From Magnolia sinica (Eukaryota; Streptophyta; Magnoliopsida; Magnoliales; Magnoliaceae): 64,000 bases of DNA. Shown here piece by piece: positions 48,026-59,757 of the stretch; position 1 is the stretch's first letter; every line of letters starts with the position of its first letter. Both the position numbers and the translations under genes were made by a program. Under the pieces are notes generated by a model. The model was not told the DNA's origin and made no database searches. It saw only the letters and a program-made list of their open reading frames with translations. Where the stretch lies: assembly GCF_029962835.1 (NCBI RefSeq), contig NC_080575.1:46021437-46085436 (forward strand), given 5' to 3'.

Positions 48026-51000
48026 GGAACTTCTCATAATCTATTGAAAGATTAACAAGCTCCCAGGAATAGTTAACTTTTTTAGATTTTAATTATTTTT
48101 TTTTTTTAAAACTCGCATCGGGTTTTATAGCTGAAAGGAGATTTTGAGGATGAACAAGCCAGAAATTGTTGTTATTATAGGTGATATCCTAATCACATGC
48201 TTCCTCTAGATGATGGGATATGAGAGATCAGAATCTGATGGGTGCTCTGGAAAAGCCAGTACCCACCCTCAATATTTGAAGAGTAAACAGATTTTTGAGT
48301 GTGATCTATTGGAGGAATTGGGACATGGATGTGAATGGTGAAAGCGTACCAACTGAGATCACTTCGAACTCAAGAACATGTTTCAAGATTCACATATCCA
48401 TTAAGCTTTTGTTTAGAAGTTTGGATTGACTAAAAATTGTTGGAGATTAGAATATTGAATCTATTGATATTGATTGATGACATTTTCACGACAGATTTGC
48501 TGATATGTTAAGGAATGTGAATTTGTTTAGGTAAAGTGTTGTTGGACAAACTCTTGCTGCTAGGATCAGAAGCATGAGAGAAACCTTGGTAGAAGAATCT
48601 ATCTGGTAAGATCCCTGGTTTTGGTTCACGAAACAACTATAGTAGCTCTAAAAGGTTTAGGTCAATAGATGTGTTAGAACTTTAGTCGGAACACGCTTGT
48701 TCCAGAAATAGGAAAATCTATTGTGAAATGTGAAAGTAGTACTTAAATACAATTGAATTAGTTGTTTTGGTGTGAACTGTCACCCTCAGGCTTAGGAGGG
48801 GGAAAGCTCCGCCACCTCAATATTTTAAGATCTCTGTGGCTGTGGTTTTAAATTGGCCACACGTCTTAGGAGAGGCAAGTGCTATCAAATCTTATTCTGG
48901 ATTACAAAAATAAGTTGAAAGAAGAGGAAATTAAATGGATACAATATTCAAGGCCAGTTTAGCTCAAAGAGGGGGACAAAAGTACAAAGGTTTTCCATGG
49001 GATCGCTAGTGCAAGACATAGGAATTGTTGCATCTATAGTCTCATAGTAAATGGGAAAAGAAATGAGAAAAAGGTGTTATGTGATGCCATTGTTAACTTC
49101 TATTCAGAACAACTTGCAAAGAAGTGTGGGACTGTCCAAGCTAGATAATATATCAGTTTGATTAATTGTCTAGTGAAGAAGCTGTCTGGGAAGGAAATCA
49201 AAGAGGCTGTGGGGTCCTTGGGGAGGGAGAAGGCTCCTGGGACAAATGGATTCCCATCACCTTCTTTCAAGTGTTTTGGGTGGATGTTAATGTGGATTTG
49301 AGTAGCATTCATCTTAAGAGTCCTATTACAGAGCTCATTTCTCGACAGAATTGGGTTCTTTCATAACACTACTACTGAAAAAGGAGGGAGCAGGTTGTGT
49401 GAAGGATTTTGGACCTACTAGTTTAAGTGGGGGTCCTTACAAAATCCTTGACAAGATTCTTGTATCTAGATTTTGGATTATCTTGGGATCAATTATCTTA
49501 GAGGCAACATGCTTTCATTCATGGCAGGTAGATATTGGATGAGGCATTGATTGCCTTTGAACGAATCAATTCAAGGTATAAAGAAATTAAAAAAAACGGT
49601 GTAATTTGGAAACCGATTTGACAAAAGCTTTTAATAATGTTGATTGGAACTTTTTAGATTATGTGCTTGCAAGGTTGGGTTGCAACTCGAGGGGGAGAAG
49701 ATGGATCCAGAAGTGCATCAGATCAGGCAGTTTTTCAATGTTAGTTAATGGATCTCTTGAATGTTTCTTCAAAGGTTCGTGGGGCCTTCGTCAAGGATAT
49801 CTGCTATCACCATTTTGTGGTGGTGGTGGAGGTGCTTAGTTGAATGCTAGAAAAGAGATCTTCAGTGGGATTAGTGACGCAGGGACATGTGATTACCTAA
49901 TCCTAGATGCGTGTATAATCAAGTTAAAAAATGTTCAAGTAAATACATGAATCAACTAACCACTTCCAATCAAAGGGATTAGGTAAATTTCAACACAAAG
50001 ATGCGGTCATTGTCAGGATCATACCCCTTAGCATAAAATCGCGTAAACAGTAAAACTGGAGGACGTAGGGATATAAGGATATCCCAGATCTAGCATAAGT
50101 CAGTCTACGATCAAGTTTAGATCTGATTCTACTGACTAACCATTCCTCTTTTCCGTTCAAACTAGAAAGGGGGTATCCAGAGAGGAACGAAAGGGGTGAA
50201 AAATGAAGGGTTCGAGATGAAGAAAGTACGGGTCCTTTTGTTGTCAAAAGAAAAGGATGATGATTCTTACCTTTTCCTACACATCGAAGATCTAGAAAGA
50301 AGGAAATCTGAAATCTGGGTGGAATCCTCAACACCCAAGGGCCAATCCTGAAACCCTAATCTCTTGAATAAAGAGGAAGAAAAATATAAATTTCTATTCA
50401 TTCAATAATAATGAAAATCGGGTTCTCACAACGTATATATAAGCTATGGAAAAAGTAAAAGTGCATTAAAGCCCCTGAAAACAAGAAAAATAATAAAAAG
50501 ACGAAAAATTAAAGAAAGTGCAATAAAGCCCCTGAAACAAGAAAAAAGAACAAAAACGCCTAAAACTAAAACACCCGTGTGGTAGGATATGAAATCCGAC
50601 CCATGGATCTATGGTCAGGGTGCGGTCATGCCGCTCCTGCACTCGTAGCGCGTCAGAAAATGGGTCCGATGGACCCAACGTCCATCTACATCAACTCCTC
50701 TACTCCGGTATTCTTTCGGCGACGCCGCCTCTTCTGGTACACTGTAAAGGGTGCACCATTGATGTCCGCATCAATTAGTGAATGACACATTAGAGCGGAG
50801 AACACAAAATTTCATGTCTCCCATATTCATAGTGTTTTGAATGTCGGTATTATATCGATCGATGCAGCTGTATCATATTCGTATCGACTTAATATGAAAT
50901 GCGATACGGAGTTGAAATGGCCCATCTTAGAAAAATGGGCCATATTGGCCTGTATCAATCCATATTGGCCAATACATCGATATAGGGCCAATACAACCAA

Positions 51001-51364
51001 TACAGGTCAATACACCCATAAAAGCCCAAATTTGATTTTTATTTTTTCAAAATTTCTGTCCTTTCATTTTTTTTTTTTTTTTCATGTCAGCCATGGAGGA
51101 AGCTTAAAAAGTCATTTTAGACTAGATCTAAGCTTATTGTGGCGACCTAAACAGAAGGTTTGAGTGAGATTCAACAAATCAAAGCGGAATGGACACTTGT
51201 GAAAATAATCAGAAAGAAGGATGACCATTTTTTTAGGTTTTCATCTATTTCATTGTAATGGGCTCGAATTTACCAAATCCTACTTGATTCGTGTTTAATT
51301 AGGGTCTTTTTGGTGATTTTCAGCAAGTCAAGCTGACATATAGTAGAGAGGAAGAAGATGGAAG

Positions 51365-51419
<55 letters not shown>

Positions 51420-54400
51420 TTGGAGAAAACGTGTGTTAGGGCTCCTAACCCACACCTTATTATTATAATACTTGAGTTACAATAAAGTGCTCCACAGGAG
51501 CACCAAACACTTTGTGAACATGCACACACAAAAGGACATAAAAAACATATAAACGTACATCTATAACTCTTTGTACTCCCCCTCGAGTTGGAGCATAGAT
51601 ATTTATCATACCCAACTTGTTAGAAAGACGAAGAAGCGCATCCCTACTCAGAGATTTGGTAAGAACATTGCCCAATTGGTCCTCAGAGCGAACGAAAGGA
51701 GTAGAAATTTCCTTTGTAGCAACTTTTTCCCTAATGAAATGACAGTCATCCTCAACTGGATTGCTAGCAATGTGAATGGCAGCCTCGTTGTCGCAATACA
51801 AGGGAATGTGATTTGAAGGAGGATAACTGAGTTCTTATAAGAGGGTTCAAAGCCAAATAAGTTCACATGTTGCATGAGCCATGGCCCGATACTCAACCTC
51901 GACAGAAGATTGTGCGACGACAGATTGTTTCTTGCTCTTCCAAGTTACAAGGTTGCCACCTATGAACGTACAGTACCCGTACGTAGAACGTTGATTATGT
52001 CTACTTCCAGCACAGTCGGCATGAGAATAAATAGACAAATGAAGATGACTATGTAGTTGAAAAAGTAAACCTTTGCCCGGAGAGGACTTGAGATACCTGG
52101 GGATACGATATACTGTGGTCAGATGGGTGATCCGAGGAGACTGCATGAACTGACTTACAACTCCCACAATATATAAGATATCTAGCCGAGTAATAGTGAG
52201 TAGATGAGTCTGTGAACCAACCGTCTATACATCCTAGGACCAGATCCAAACCCTACTAGAGCTGAATTTTAGGCAGGTCTAGAATGGCATTACTTGAGCT
52301 CAACCTTATCCCTAGAAATTTGGACATGGACCTGTTAAAATTTGGTTAGGTCCATCCAGTGTTGGAAGTATTGGTATCGCTATAAGTTTCGTTGACTAGG
52401 GATACGAAAACAATATCGATATCGTTGATAACCAGAAGTGTGGGGAAACATTGGGAAAACGGTGGAATTTTTAGTGGAACTTCAAGAGATGCTAAAAATA
52501 CACATATTTGCATATTTATGAATTAAAAAATTACAAAAAGAATGCATACATAATAAGTTTCCATTTCATGGTGGCCTAAAAGCATGTGCCTTTGTAAGAA
52601 ATCAATCTAACCATCCCATCCATCCCATTTAGCCATCCAACTTTCCATCTAAACTTCCATTGATATTGTAGAATATCGACAACACATGAGGTTTTGCCAA
52701 TAAATCATCAACAACTTGAAAGGAAACGAAAGATTTTGGTCTCCATATCGCACATGTTGTGATAACACTAATATTATGAATATTATCAATGACGAATTGA
52801 ACACTGCATATAACCATGTGCCCATAAAAAAAATTGAAATGGATTTTTTTTAATAAACAATTTTTAGTGATATTAATACGTTGGTGATATTATTAAAATA
52901 TCGCTGATAGACTTGTGATACAAGCATCACCTAAAATTTACACAGTCAAAAATATTGACGATATCGATACATTGGCAATACAAGTGACACTTGGAATTTA
53001 CACAGTTGAAAATATTGGTGATTAGATTGGCTATATCAATACGTTGGCAATACCTAGCGATGCATTGTTGATACCCTGAGTTTTTTTATACTACCAGTGT
53101 TATTGGTATCGCTACCAGTATTATCGGTATCACCGAGCTGGAGATAAAGATAATCTTGGAGATATTTCGATAATAGCAGGGATAATTCAAACAATGGGAC
53201 CATCTAGTGCCCTGGTCTAGGTACCCATTGACAGCTCTAATGCCACTTGACCTAAATCCATTGTGCAGGTTTTGGTCACATGGGTTTCTATAAATCCAAT
53301 TTATGAAGGATGACAGAAAATGATTAACCCCAAGTTGTCACATTGGGAAATAAAGAGATTAAGACTCCTGGTTTGTGATTTAAGACTCGTGAATTAGGAG
53401 ATTTGTGTGCAATTCAAGCCTTTTATTATTAAATGGCTTGTGCCCTATTCACTGATGATTGCCTAGGCACCTTGGGGTTGTCATTTGCCAAGGCCATTTT
53501 ACGCTTTTTGACCAAGGTACTCAATAATGATAAGGGTGGCCGTAATGGCCAGCCTTATGGTCGTTACGAAACGGGCTGTAATGACTGTTACGGCCTTGTA
53601 ATGATTGAATTTTTTTTAGATGAAAAAATGCATCAGACTGTTACAGCCTTTAGATGCTCATTACAGGCAATTTTTCAAATTGGGTGATACGGCCCCATAT
53701 TGCATAACGGGCATCACCATTACTGTTGTGGCCATTACATAACTGTTTTTGAATACCTTGGTTTTGACTATCTTGCAATATAATGAGACCCGTTTGTCAT
53801 GATATTTGAGTTCGAGGAATGACATGACCTATTATAGTAATTTCTTTTATATTGTTTCCTCTAAATTTCATAATCAGTCCTATTCCTCTGTTTTGGGTGA
53901 TGTTAAAATTCTCCGTGGTAAGAATGTTCTTTTAATAACCATGCTGATGATGTTGGTGAGAAATCAGTTGATTATGGGAAAGAATTTGAACGAATTTAGT
54001 TCGTCTGGACTTGTTCTACACCGCTTCCTGAATCGTACTCTGCGCAACTGAGTCATACTAATTTTAATCTTGGACATCTATGCTGCCTTGGTTGCAGGTG
54101 GCAGAGAGGGCTTTGTTCCTTTGGAACAATGATCATGTTGAGAGCTTGATTAAACAAAACCGGAAAGTCATATTGCCTATCATCTTCCCTGCTCTGGAGA
54201 AAAATACAAGGAACCATTGGAACCAGGCAGTTCAAAGCCTGACCCTGAATGTCCGTAAGATTTTCTCCGACTTTGATTCAGAGCTGTTTGAAGAGTGCTT
54301 ACTCAAGTTCCAGGAAGATGAAGCCAAAGAGAAGGAGATCAAATCGAAACGTGAAGCCACATGGAAGCGCTTGGAGGAGATTGCTGCATCAAAAGCTGCA

Positions 54401-54457
54401 AGTACTGAAGCCGTGCTCGTTCCCCGCTTGACGTCAAATCACACTTCTCCAGGCTAA
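19604..54457 (+). CDS. PP2A B' (B56) regulatory subunit, two coding exons
   Basis: Encodes the B56-type regulatory subunit that directs the PP2A heterotrimer to phosphoprotein substrates. Exon 1 (19604-20812, 403 codons) starts [15 protein letters not shown], the usual N-terminus of plant B' subunits of the gamma/zeta type, followed by a Ser/Asn-rich tail. The B56 HEAT-repeat domain runs from about residue 90. [16 protein letters not shown] (His249-Arg250, equivalent to residues that contact LxxIxE motifs in animal B56), [13 protein letters not shown] and IIYEFLLRF are all intact. Exon 1 ends at CAG before GTAGTAAG. Exon 2 (54098-54457) resumes [16 protein letters not shown] after TTGCAG and ends at TAA. 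The join falls in the conserved [11 protein letters not shown] block without a gap, giving 522 residues, a normal length. No stop or frameshift is present. The intron of about 33 kb is the unusual feature. The exact paralogue is not assigned. Confidence 0.93.
22604..23334. mobile_element. hAT-type MITE with CAGTGTT ends, in LINE copy b
   Basis: The ends CAGTGTTCAAAATATCGG and, reversed, CGGTGTTTTAAGTATCG form an imperfect terminal inverted repeat rich in TATCG motifs. The flanks ACGGTGAG (22596-22603) and ATAGTGAG (23335-23342) agree at 6 of 8 positions. The other LINE copies show an uninterrupted TAATAGTGAGCTACTG at this point, confirming the insertion. No coding sequence. Confidence 0.8.
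23364..24030. repeat. 334-bp tandem duplication spanning a LINE/hAT junction
   Basis: The block starting GTGACAAGTGAGCC at 23364 is repeated at 23698, period 334. Each copy holds about 165 bp of LINE and about 170 bp of the hAT left end (CAATGTAATNAAAATC, then CGTATGATT motifs). The duplication therefore happened after the hAT had inserted into the LINE. Confidence 0.9.
24060..24790. repeat. Diverged ~210-bp direct repeat inside the hAT 5' region
   Basis: Blocks at about 24140-24345 and 24465-24690 share ATTTAGGGCCCACNNACATTAGAATATCAC, a GAGAGA run, GAAAGAAGTTG and CATATCTTTTTCGTCG, plus ATCAAAATAGGT-like ends. They look like an old tandem duplication in the non-coding 5' part of the hAT element. 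Poly-T at 24094-24119 precedes them. Confidence 0.75.
24797..24957 (+). repeat. 165-bp direct repeat, first copy (second at 26577-26742)
   Basis: AATCTTCTATGTTTGTGTTA through TTACGTGGGAATAT is essentially identical at 24803-24957 and 26577-26742. It includes an ATG followed by codons for [15 protein letters not shown], the likely N-terminus of the hAT transposase. Sequence after the first copy (24960-25110) matches, reversed, the right part of the hAT element at 43270-43440. The 1.78 kb between copies contains MITEs and a GA run. Confidence 0.9.
25530..25965. mobile_element. Palindromic MITE, family A
   Basis: Starts TTGGGCCCCACCTGTGATG, ends TACATCATGGTGGGGCCCAC, with inverted ends of about 50 bp. 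The blocks TTTAGGGCATGAGCCCAAAA, AAAGTTTTAGATCAAGTTG and TATGGTGTGGTCCACATGAG are present. It lies inside the hAT element. Confidence 0.75.
25975..26265 (-). mobile_element. MITE family B copy, minus orientation
   Basis: Reading the minus strand from about 26222 gives CTCGAGCTCTGAGTTGTACG and then GTTCAAAGGAGATCAAAG, the family-B end also found at 16189, 35325 and 35698. It continues through TATTTTTGGTGCGGTCCAGA on the plus strand. Confidence 0.65.
26357..26409. repeat. GA microsatellite
   Basis: About 26 GA units. It creates spurious Arg/Glu- and Ser/Leu-rich ORFs on both strands. Confidence 0.97.
26691..29180 (+). pseudogene. hAT transposase remnant
   Basis: Reading the + strand with several stops and frame changes gives the N-terminus [16 protein letters not shown] (26691) and a BED-type zinc finger block [15 protein letters not shown] (about 26770). 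The region 26920-27080 is acidic and lysine-rich. Next come [19 protein letters not shown] (about 27320, the DUF659-like catalytic part), [10 protein letters not shown]-like codons (about 27570), and [20 protein letters not shown] (about 27910). The C-terminal hAT dimerisation block [20 protein letters not shown] (about 28440) is followed by CNWSTLSR. An acidic tail ends at TAG near 29177. The order is that of plant hAT transposases with BED and hAT-C domains. At least ten in-frame stops make it non-functional. It may once have mobilised the smaller hAT elements here. Confidence 0.85.
29378..30189. mobile_element. 812-bp hAT-type non-autonomous element, TSD CATTTAGT
   Basis: The ends are CAGTGTTATCAAAATCATAC and, reversed, CAATGTTGTCAAAATCG. 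The flanks CATTTAGT at 29370-29377 and 30190-30197 are identical over 8 bp, the hAT signature. The ends contain repeated AATCGTATGATT-like palindromes. A GA run lies at 29680-29719. No transposase. It sits inside the right part of the larger hAT, whose own right end (30255-30472) is a related sequence. Confidence 0.9.
32356..32710. repeat. 181-bp tandem duplication in the LINE RT region
   Basis: CTAGAGTCAATGCACTCGTG begins at 32356 and again at 32537. The two copies are nearly identical except for a small deletion near 32594 in the second. It disrupts the RT frame and appears recent relative to the LINE decay. Confidence 0.9.
34750..35250. mobile_element. Palindromic MITE, family A, inside the hAT element
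   Basis: The left end GGCTACTCCCCCTGCCACTAG-like sequence and GTGCTCTATGGGCCCCACC pair with the right end GGTGGGGCCCACAGAGCAC at about 35221-35241. This is the best-preserved family-A copy in the window, with inverted ends of about 60 bp. Confidence 0.8.
35325..35880. mobile_element. Two family-B MITE copies in direct order
   Basis: CTCGAGCTCCGAGTTGTACG occurs at 35325 and a variant (CTCGAGCTCTGAGTTGTACG) at 35698. Each is followed by GTTCAAAGG- or GTTTAAAGG-like codes and GATGTATTTATTATATCTA. The first copy runs to about 35645; the second is cut near 35880 by the hAT outer repeat. Confidence 0.7.
36465..37594. mobile_element. 1.13-kb hAT-type element with TAGGGKTGTCAA ends
   Basis: The ends TAGGGTTGTCAATGGGCC and, reversed, TAGGGGTGTCAACGCACC are classic plant hAT termini. 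The flanks CTCCCTGA (36457-36464) and CTCCCTGG (37595-37602) match at 7 of 8. It splits the second copia RT; the frame continues from 37603 to 36456 when it is ignored. The internal sequence is non-coding, with a GA run (36990-37042) and a CT run (37396-37420), and the outer parts are GGCC/GGGCTTGG-rich sub-repeats. The ORFs at 36931-37586 are artefacts of these runs. Confidence 0.9.
36990..37042. repeat. GA microsatellite
   Basis: About 26 GA units within the hAT element. Confidence 0.97.
39973..41647 (-). mobile_element. Deleted mini copia element, TSD TCTAC
   Basis: Both edges carry TGATATTTCTACAGAAATCT (39973 and 41382). The target duplication TCTAC is perfect at 39968-39972 and 41648-41652. 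The right-hand LTR is about 266 bp (41382-41647) and is preceded at 41371-41381 by CTCTGATACCA, the complement of a Met-tRNA primer binding site. Only about 25 bp of the left LTR remain. The interior keeps RT ([10 protein letters not shown] at about 40850, [20 protein letters not shown] at 40993-41232) and RNase H ([15 protein letters not shown], 40037-40285), but no gag, protease or integrase. It lies inside the second copia gag. Confidence 0.9.
41668..43562. mobile_element. 1.9-kb non-autonomous hAT element with an internal tandem array
   Basis: The ends are CAGGGTGTGCCGAATCGG and, reversed, CAAGGTGTCCCGTATCGG. The target duplication CCGACCAT is perfect at 41660-41667 and 43563-43570. Both ends are dense in GTTACGG and TATCGGCCG motifs. 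The centre is a seven-unit tandem array. The right part (43270-43440), read in reverse, matches 24950-25110 of the large hAT, so it derives from that family. ORFs of 110 and 158 residues here are by-products of the repeats and the transposase scrap ([14 protein letters not shown]). Confidence 0.92.
42030..43175. repeat. Seven tandem ~167-bp units inside the hAT element
   Basis: The marker TGATGTGTTAATCATAGTAG occurs at 42073, 42241, 42409, 42574, 42739, 42905 and 43073, giving periods of 168, 168, 165, 165, 166 and 168. Each unit also carries TTTGGGGTGCCATTT and TCTATTTACGCAT. The middle units are almost identical, the outer ones less so, as expected from unequal exchange. Confidence 0.95.
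44440..44562. mobile_element. hAT MITE remnant with one CAAGGTGTTCAA end
   Basis: The right end TTGAACACCTTG at about 44544-44555 and internal GTTATAACGGCC and CCATTACGACCATGG blocks resemble the MITE at 53513. The left end is not recognisable. Confidence 0.5.
44556..44985 (+). pseudogene. RTE-type LINE 3' end
   Basis: Read with frame changes, the + strand gives [21 protein letters not shown] and then weaker blocks, ending in AATTGGGATAAGGCGTAGATGATGATG. This is the typical 3' terminus of plant RTE-like LINE ORFs, which end with a GGATAAGGCT(T)AGATGATG signature and a short trinucleotide repeat instead of poly(A). Only the last 430 bp remain. Confidence 0.7.
44986..47977. other. PP2A intron sequence without recognised gene or element
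   Basis: About 3 kb with short ORFs only and no retroelement motif I recognise. It may include the least disturbed original intron sequence. A small cluster of TACGCTACAT-like motifs is seen at 47350-47480. Confidence 0.5.
47978..48022. repeat. CT microsatellite
   Basis: About 22 CT units. Confidence 0.97.
48023..48854. other. No gene recognised
   Basis: Intron sequence ahead of the second L1 fragment. It may contain its eroded 5' part, but no motif is convincing. Confidence 0.4.
48855..49838 (+). pseudogene. Second L1 LINE ORF2 fragment
   Basis: The + strand reads, with stops, WIQYSRPV then [19 protein letters not shown] (about 48940-49020), [20 protein letters not shown] (about 49395-49455, the RT finger block DFRPISL in intact elements), [19 protein letters not shown] (about 49610) and a block ending [11 protein letters not shown] (about 49785-49820). 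The FADD-type catalytic block and everything downstream are missing; the fragment stops at a GGTGGT repeat near 49830. Confidence 0.85.
49860..50790 (-). mobile_element. LTR-like non-coding stretch, minus orientation
   Basis: On the minus strand this has a TATA-like CTTATATATACG (about 50434-50445), two diverged copies of CAGGGGCTTTAATGCACTTT (about 50460-50540), an AT-rich leader and a GGTAAGAATCAT donor-like site. This is a layout seen in plant LTRs. The termini TG...CA and a target duplication could not be fixed, so the call is tentative. ORFs here show no similarity. Confidence 0.4.
50826..51110. mobile_element. TATCG-rich hAT MITE remnant
   Basis: Begins near ATAGTGTTTTGAATGTCGG and holds repeated ATCGAT/TATCG and TATTGGCC motifs like the MITE at 22604. 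Only one end is identified. Confidence 0.45.
51372..51418. repeat. GA microsatellite
   Basis: About 23 GA units in the sequence just downstream of the copia RNase H remnant. Confidence 0.97.
51463..52260 (-). pseudogene. Fourth copia fragment: RT end and RNase H
   Basis: On the minus strand 51847-52167 reads [34 protein letters not shown] and [20 protein letters not shown], the RNase H start. 51463-51801 gives [16 protein letters not shown] and [19 protein letters not shown], its end. A purine-rich GAGGGGGAG at about 51583-51592 could be the polypurine tract, with a 3' LTR to its left containing the GA run. Nothing upstream of RT survives. Confidence 0.85.
52352..53115. mobile_element. TATCG-rich hAT-like repeat region
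   Basis: CAGTGTTGGAAGTATTGG at about 52355 resembles the CAGTGTTCAAAATATCGG end of the MITE at 22604. A second left-type end, CAGTGTTATTGGTATCGC, lies at about 53095. Between them are many GATATTAATACGTTGG/GATATCGATAC motifs. The matching right ends were not found, so at least one rearrangement is likely. Confidence 0.45.
53513..53760. mobile_element. 248-bp hAT MITE close to PP2A exon 2
   Basis: The ends CAAGGTACTCAATAATG and, reversed, CAAGGTATTCAAAAACAG form the inverted repeat. The flanks TTTTTGAC (53505-53512) and GTTTTGAC (53761-53768) match at 7 of 8. It is rich in GGCCGTAATGGCC-like palindromes. It ends 337 bp before exon 2. Confidence 0.85.
54098..54457 (+). CDS. PP2A B' exon 2 (terminal coding exon)
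   Basis: Codes for the last 119 residues: the final HEAT repeats of B56 ([49 protein letters not shown]), then a basic coiled-coil-like [18 protein letters not shown] segment and a short C-terminal tail. The acceptor is GTTGCAG at 54091-54097, with a possible branch site CTAAT at about 54058-54062. It lies in phase 0 with exon 1. Confidence 0.92.
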   Translation: MAERALFLWNNDHVESLIKQNRKVILPIIFPALEKNTRNHWNQAVQSLTLNVRKIFSDFDSELFEECLLKFQEDEAKEKEIKSKREATWKRLEEIAASKAASTEAVLVPRLTSNHTSPG

Positions 54458-55050
54458 ACTGAGACTGCCTTGAGATCTTGACACTGAATCCTTCGATGGA
54501 TGTGAAATTTGTGAAATGGCTATCATGATTTCAGGAGGTGGAATGCTAATGGATTATACTCTTTCATGCTCACTGCATTACTTGTGATTGTTTTTGGGTT
54601 GTCAGATCCCACAGGTTCAAGAACGCTGTACAGGGAATGAACTAGCCCCACTTTCCGGTTTTATACATAGGGAATGTATGTATATATGGGTATAGCGAAG
54701 TATGCAATTAAAGATGGCATGGATTGAAGCAACTGGGGTTTATCATAGAACCAAGTCATCGTGGATTTTCAGTTATGTTTGAAAATGATAATGAGCCTGA
54801 ACTCACAGGTATCATCTATCTTCCCATTCATCCTTATCTGAATTTGGTTTGAATTTGTTTATGGAGATTAATCAAAGCATTTGTGTACTATGTATGCAGT
54901 TTTACTTAAATCTTTTTTTCTCTATGAAAGGAACTTTTGCTTAGCCATTAGTCATGAATATGAGTGCATATTAACCCAAAAGAACAGTAGATGAATCCGT
55001 TCTGTGACTGAATATTACACCAATTGAGTACAGAAGTATCTCTTCTCTCT
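54458..55050 (+). other. Intergenic region between convergent PP2A and protease genes (3' UTRs)
   Basis: 593 bp between the PP2A stop (54455-54457) and the protease stop (55051-55053, minus strand). It must contain both 3' untranslated regions. No clear AATAAA is seen on the plus strand; AT-rich motifs around 54890-54915 are candidates for processing signals. The two transcripts may overlap at their ends. Confidence 0.6.
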
Positions 55051-58077
<3,027 letters not shown>

Positions 58078-58220
58078 AGGGTGGAGGAATTGAGAATTTG
58101 ATAGAGGGATGTGGGTTTTGGTTATGCTACGAGGAAGACACGTACATGTATGTAATGGTGTTTATATGTATGAAATGAGGTTTGAGGGATTTTGTATGGG
58201 TGAGTTAATGTTTATATAGG
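58078..58220 (-). promoter_or_regulatory. Protease core promoter and 5' UTR
   Basis: On the minus strand CCTATATAAA at 58220-58211 is a good plant TATA box. It lies about 135 bp upstream of the start codon at 58077, which would put transcription start near 58185 and a short leader of about 105 bp. The sequence between has no upstream ORF of note. Confidence 0.7.
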
Positions 58221-59534
58221 AAGTGAGGAGAGGAATACTGGGCTTTGCTTGCGTTTTGAGGTTTTGTGAGACAAGCATGGTGCTAGCGGGTGCTTCACGA
58301 GAAGGGTTTTGGATGACGTAAGAAGATTCCTTTTGAGGTCAGCTCCTCTGCAAGTCCTTGTAGAATCTGCGTGTCGGGCCTGGAAGTGTATCCCCTCCAA
58401 CCTGTCCAGCAGGATTGCCTACTACAAAAACTAGATACTCCAAAAATCGCGTCAATCTAACCATGATGTGAGCCACCACGTGATTTTGGAGGGTTTCGGA
58501 TGTTTTTGGACCACCTTGTGTTTGTAGGATTGTATAGGCATGTTTTGCCTCACGTAATGAATGGAGAGATGGCATATACACAACATGGTATGCCCTGTTA
58601 TGGCCTGTTATGGACAATCATAAAGAAAACTTCTAAAATTCACAGTGGCCTACACGATGGTTGGATCAGCCTGATTTTTGGAGAGTTCAACTTTGATGGC
58701 AAGGCAACTGATGGGATGTGTTGGATGTCACACACACACACACCCAAGTAGGCCCTATGCAGTTGCAACGTTACTTGCTATTCCCTTTATTGTTGTGACG
58801 TAAAAAAAGGGATTAAGTTTGTTGCTGCTTGAATTGATTGACGGGTAAATGCATTGAACTCTAACCACACAATTGGAAGGAAAGGTGTTTCATGATGTTT
58901 AGGATTTTTGGATTTTGAAAACTATTTAACATATATAAAATAAGAATAAGAGAAAGGGAAAACTTATCAGTTTGTAGAAGTTGAGACGTGATTTGGAAGT
59001 ATGAGAATGTGATGTAAAAAAGTTCATGACCTGTGGGTCCATTACCTCCATGCGGTATTACAATGTCAAGCTTTTTTCCGTTGTAGAAAATTTTCCATCG
59101 TTACCTCCCGTAGGAGTCTAGGCCATGTCTAGTATGATTTAATCATCCTTTTGGACCAACTACAACTTATTGCCTTGATAAGCTATGGTCTCACCATCTA
59201 ACTACTAAAAAATGAGCATATGCTTGGTCAGATTCTTCCTTTTACTCCTCAGCTTGGGGGGTATTAGTAGTCGCTAGATCTAACTGGCGATTAGGGTCAT
59301 CATCAATATGCTTCATACTTGCAACATTAAGAAGTTATGAAGTCTTCCACAGTCAATTGCAACCTCTTCGATGATTCAAATATCAAGCTAGCACATACCA
59401 AATTCTTTTATAACTTCACAGAGTTAGCAACTATGACTTCATCATGTAACAAATATTTCACCATTGTTACTGTCTATCACTTTTATTTTGGTAGTTGTTG
59501 TGTCACTATTATGGCATAAAATTCATTAAGTTGT
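58221..59534. other. No gene recognised
   Basis: About 1.3 kb upstream of the protease gene. A short CA run lies at about 58729-58742 and a TGGCCCAC-poor, unique-looking sequence follows. No coding similarity is seen. Confidence 0.45.
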
Positions 59535-59757
59535 GTAGGTTCTGAAGGTGTATTGCAGGTTCTTAAGATGTACCGTGGGTTCTCAAGATTTATCGCGGGT
59601 TCTTAAAGTGTTGTGTGGATCTGAAGATGTTGTATGGATCTAAAGGTGTTATGCAGATCTAAAGTTGTTGTGCGGATCTGAAGTTATTATGCAGTTCTGA
59701 AGTTGTTGTGTAGTTTTGAAGGCTGCTATGCGGATCTGAAGTTGTTGTGCGAAAAAA
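59535..59757. repeat. ~20-bp minisatellite (GATCTGAAGTTGTTGTGCG type)
   Basis: About eleven imperfect units with a period of 19-20 bp. The early units read GGTTCTTAAGATGTACCGTG and the later ones GGATCTGAAGTTGTTGTGC, so there is a gradient of variants along the array. Confidence 0.85.

Larger units (their letters stand above)
20813..54097 (+). other. 33.3-kb intron of the PP2A B' gene, filled with transposons
   Basis: GT at 20813 (GTAGTAAG) and AG at 54096-54097 give a canonical intron. It contains an L1 LINE with a large hAT inside it, a copia element with four nested insertions, an RTE LINE tail, a second L1 fragment, an LTR-like stretch, another copia fragment and several hAT MITEs. Most elements are antisense to the gene. 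Non-transposon intron sequence is best preserved at 20813-21400 and perhaps 45000-47950. Confidence 0.85.

Noticed and set aside
49990-50334. 114-residue minus-strand ORF as a gene
   Set aside because: No similarity recognised; it lies in the leader-like part of an LTR-like stretch.
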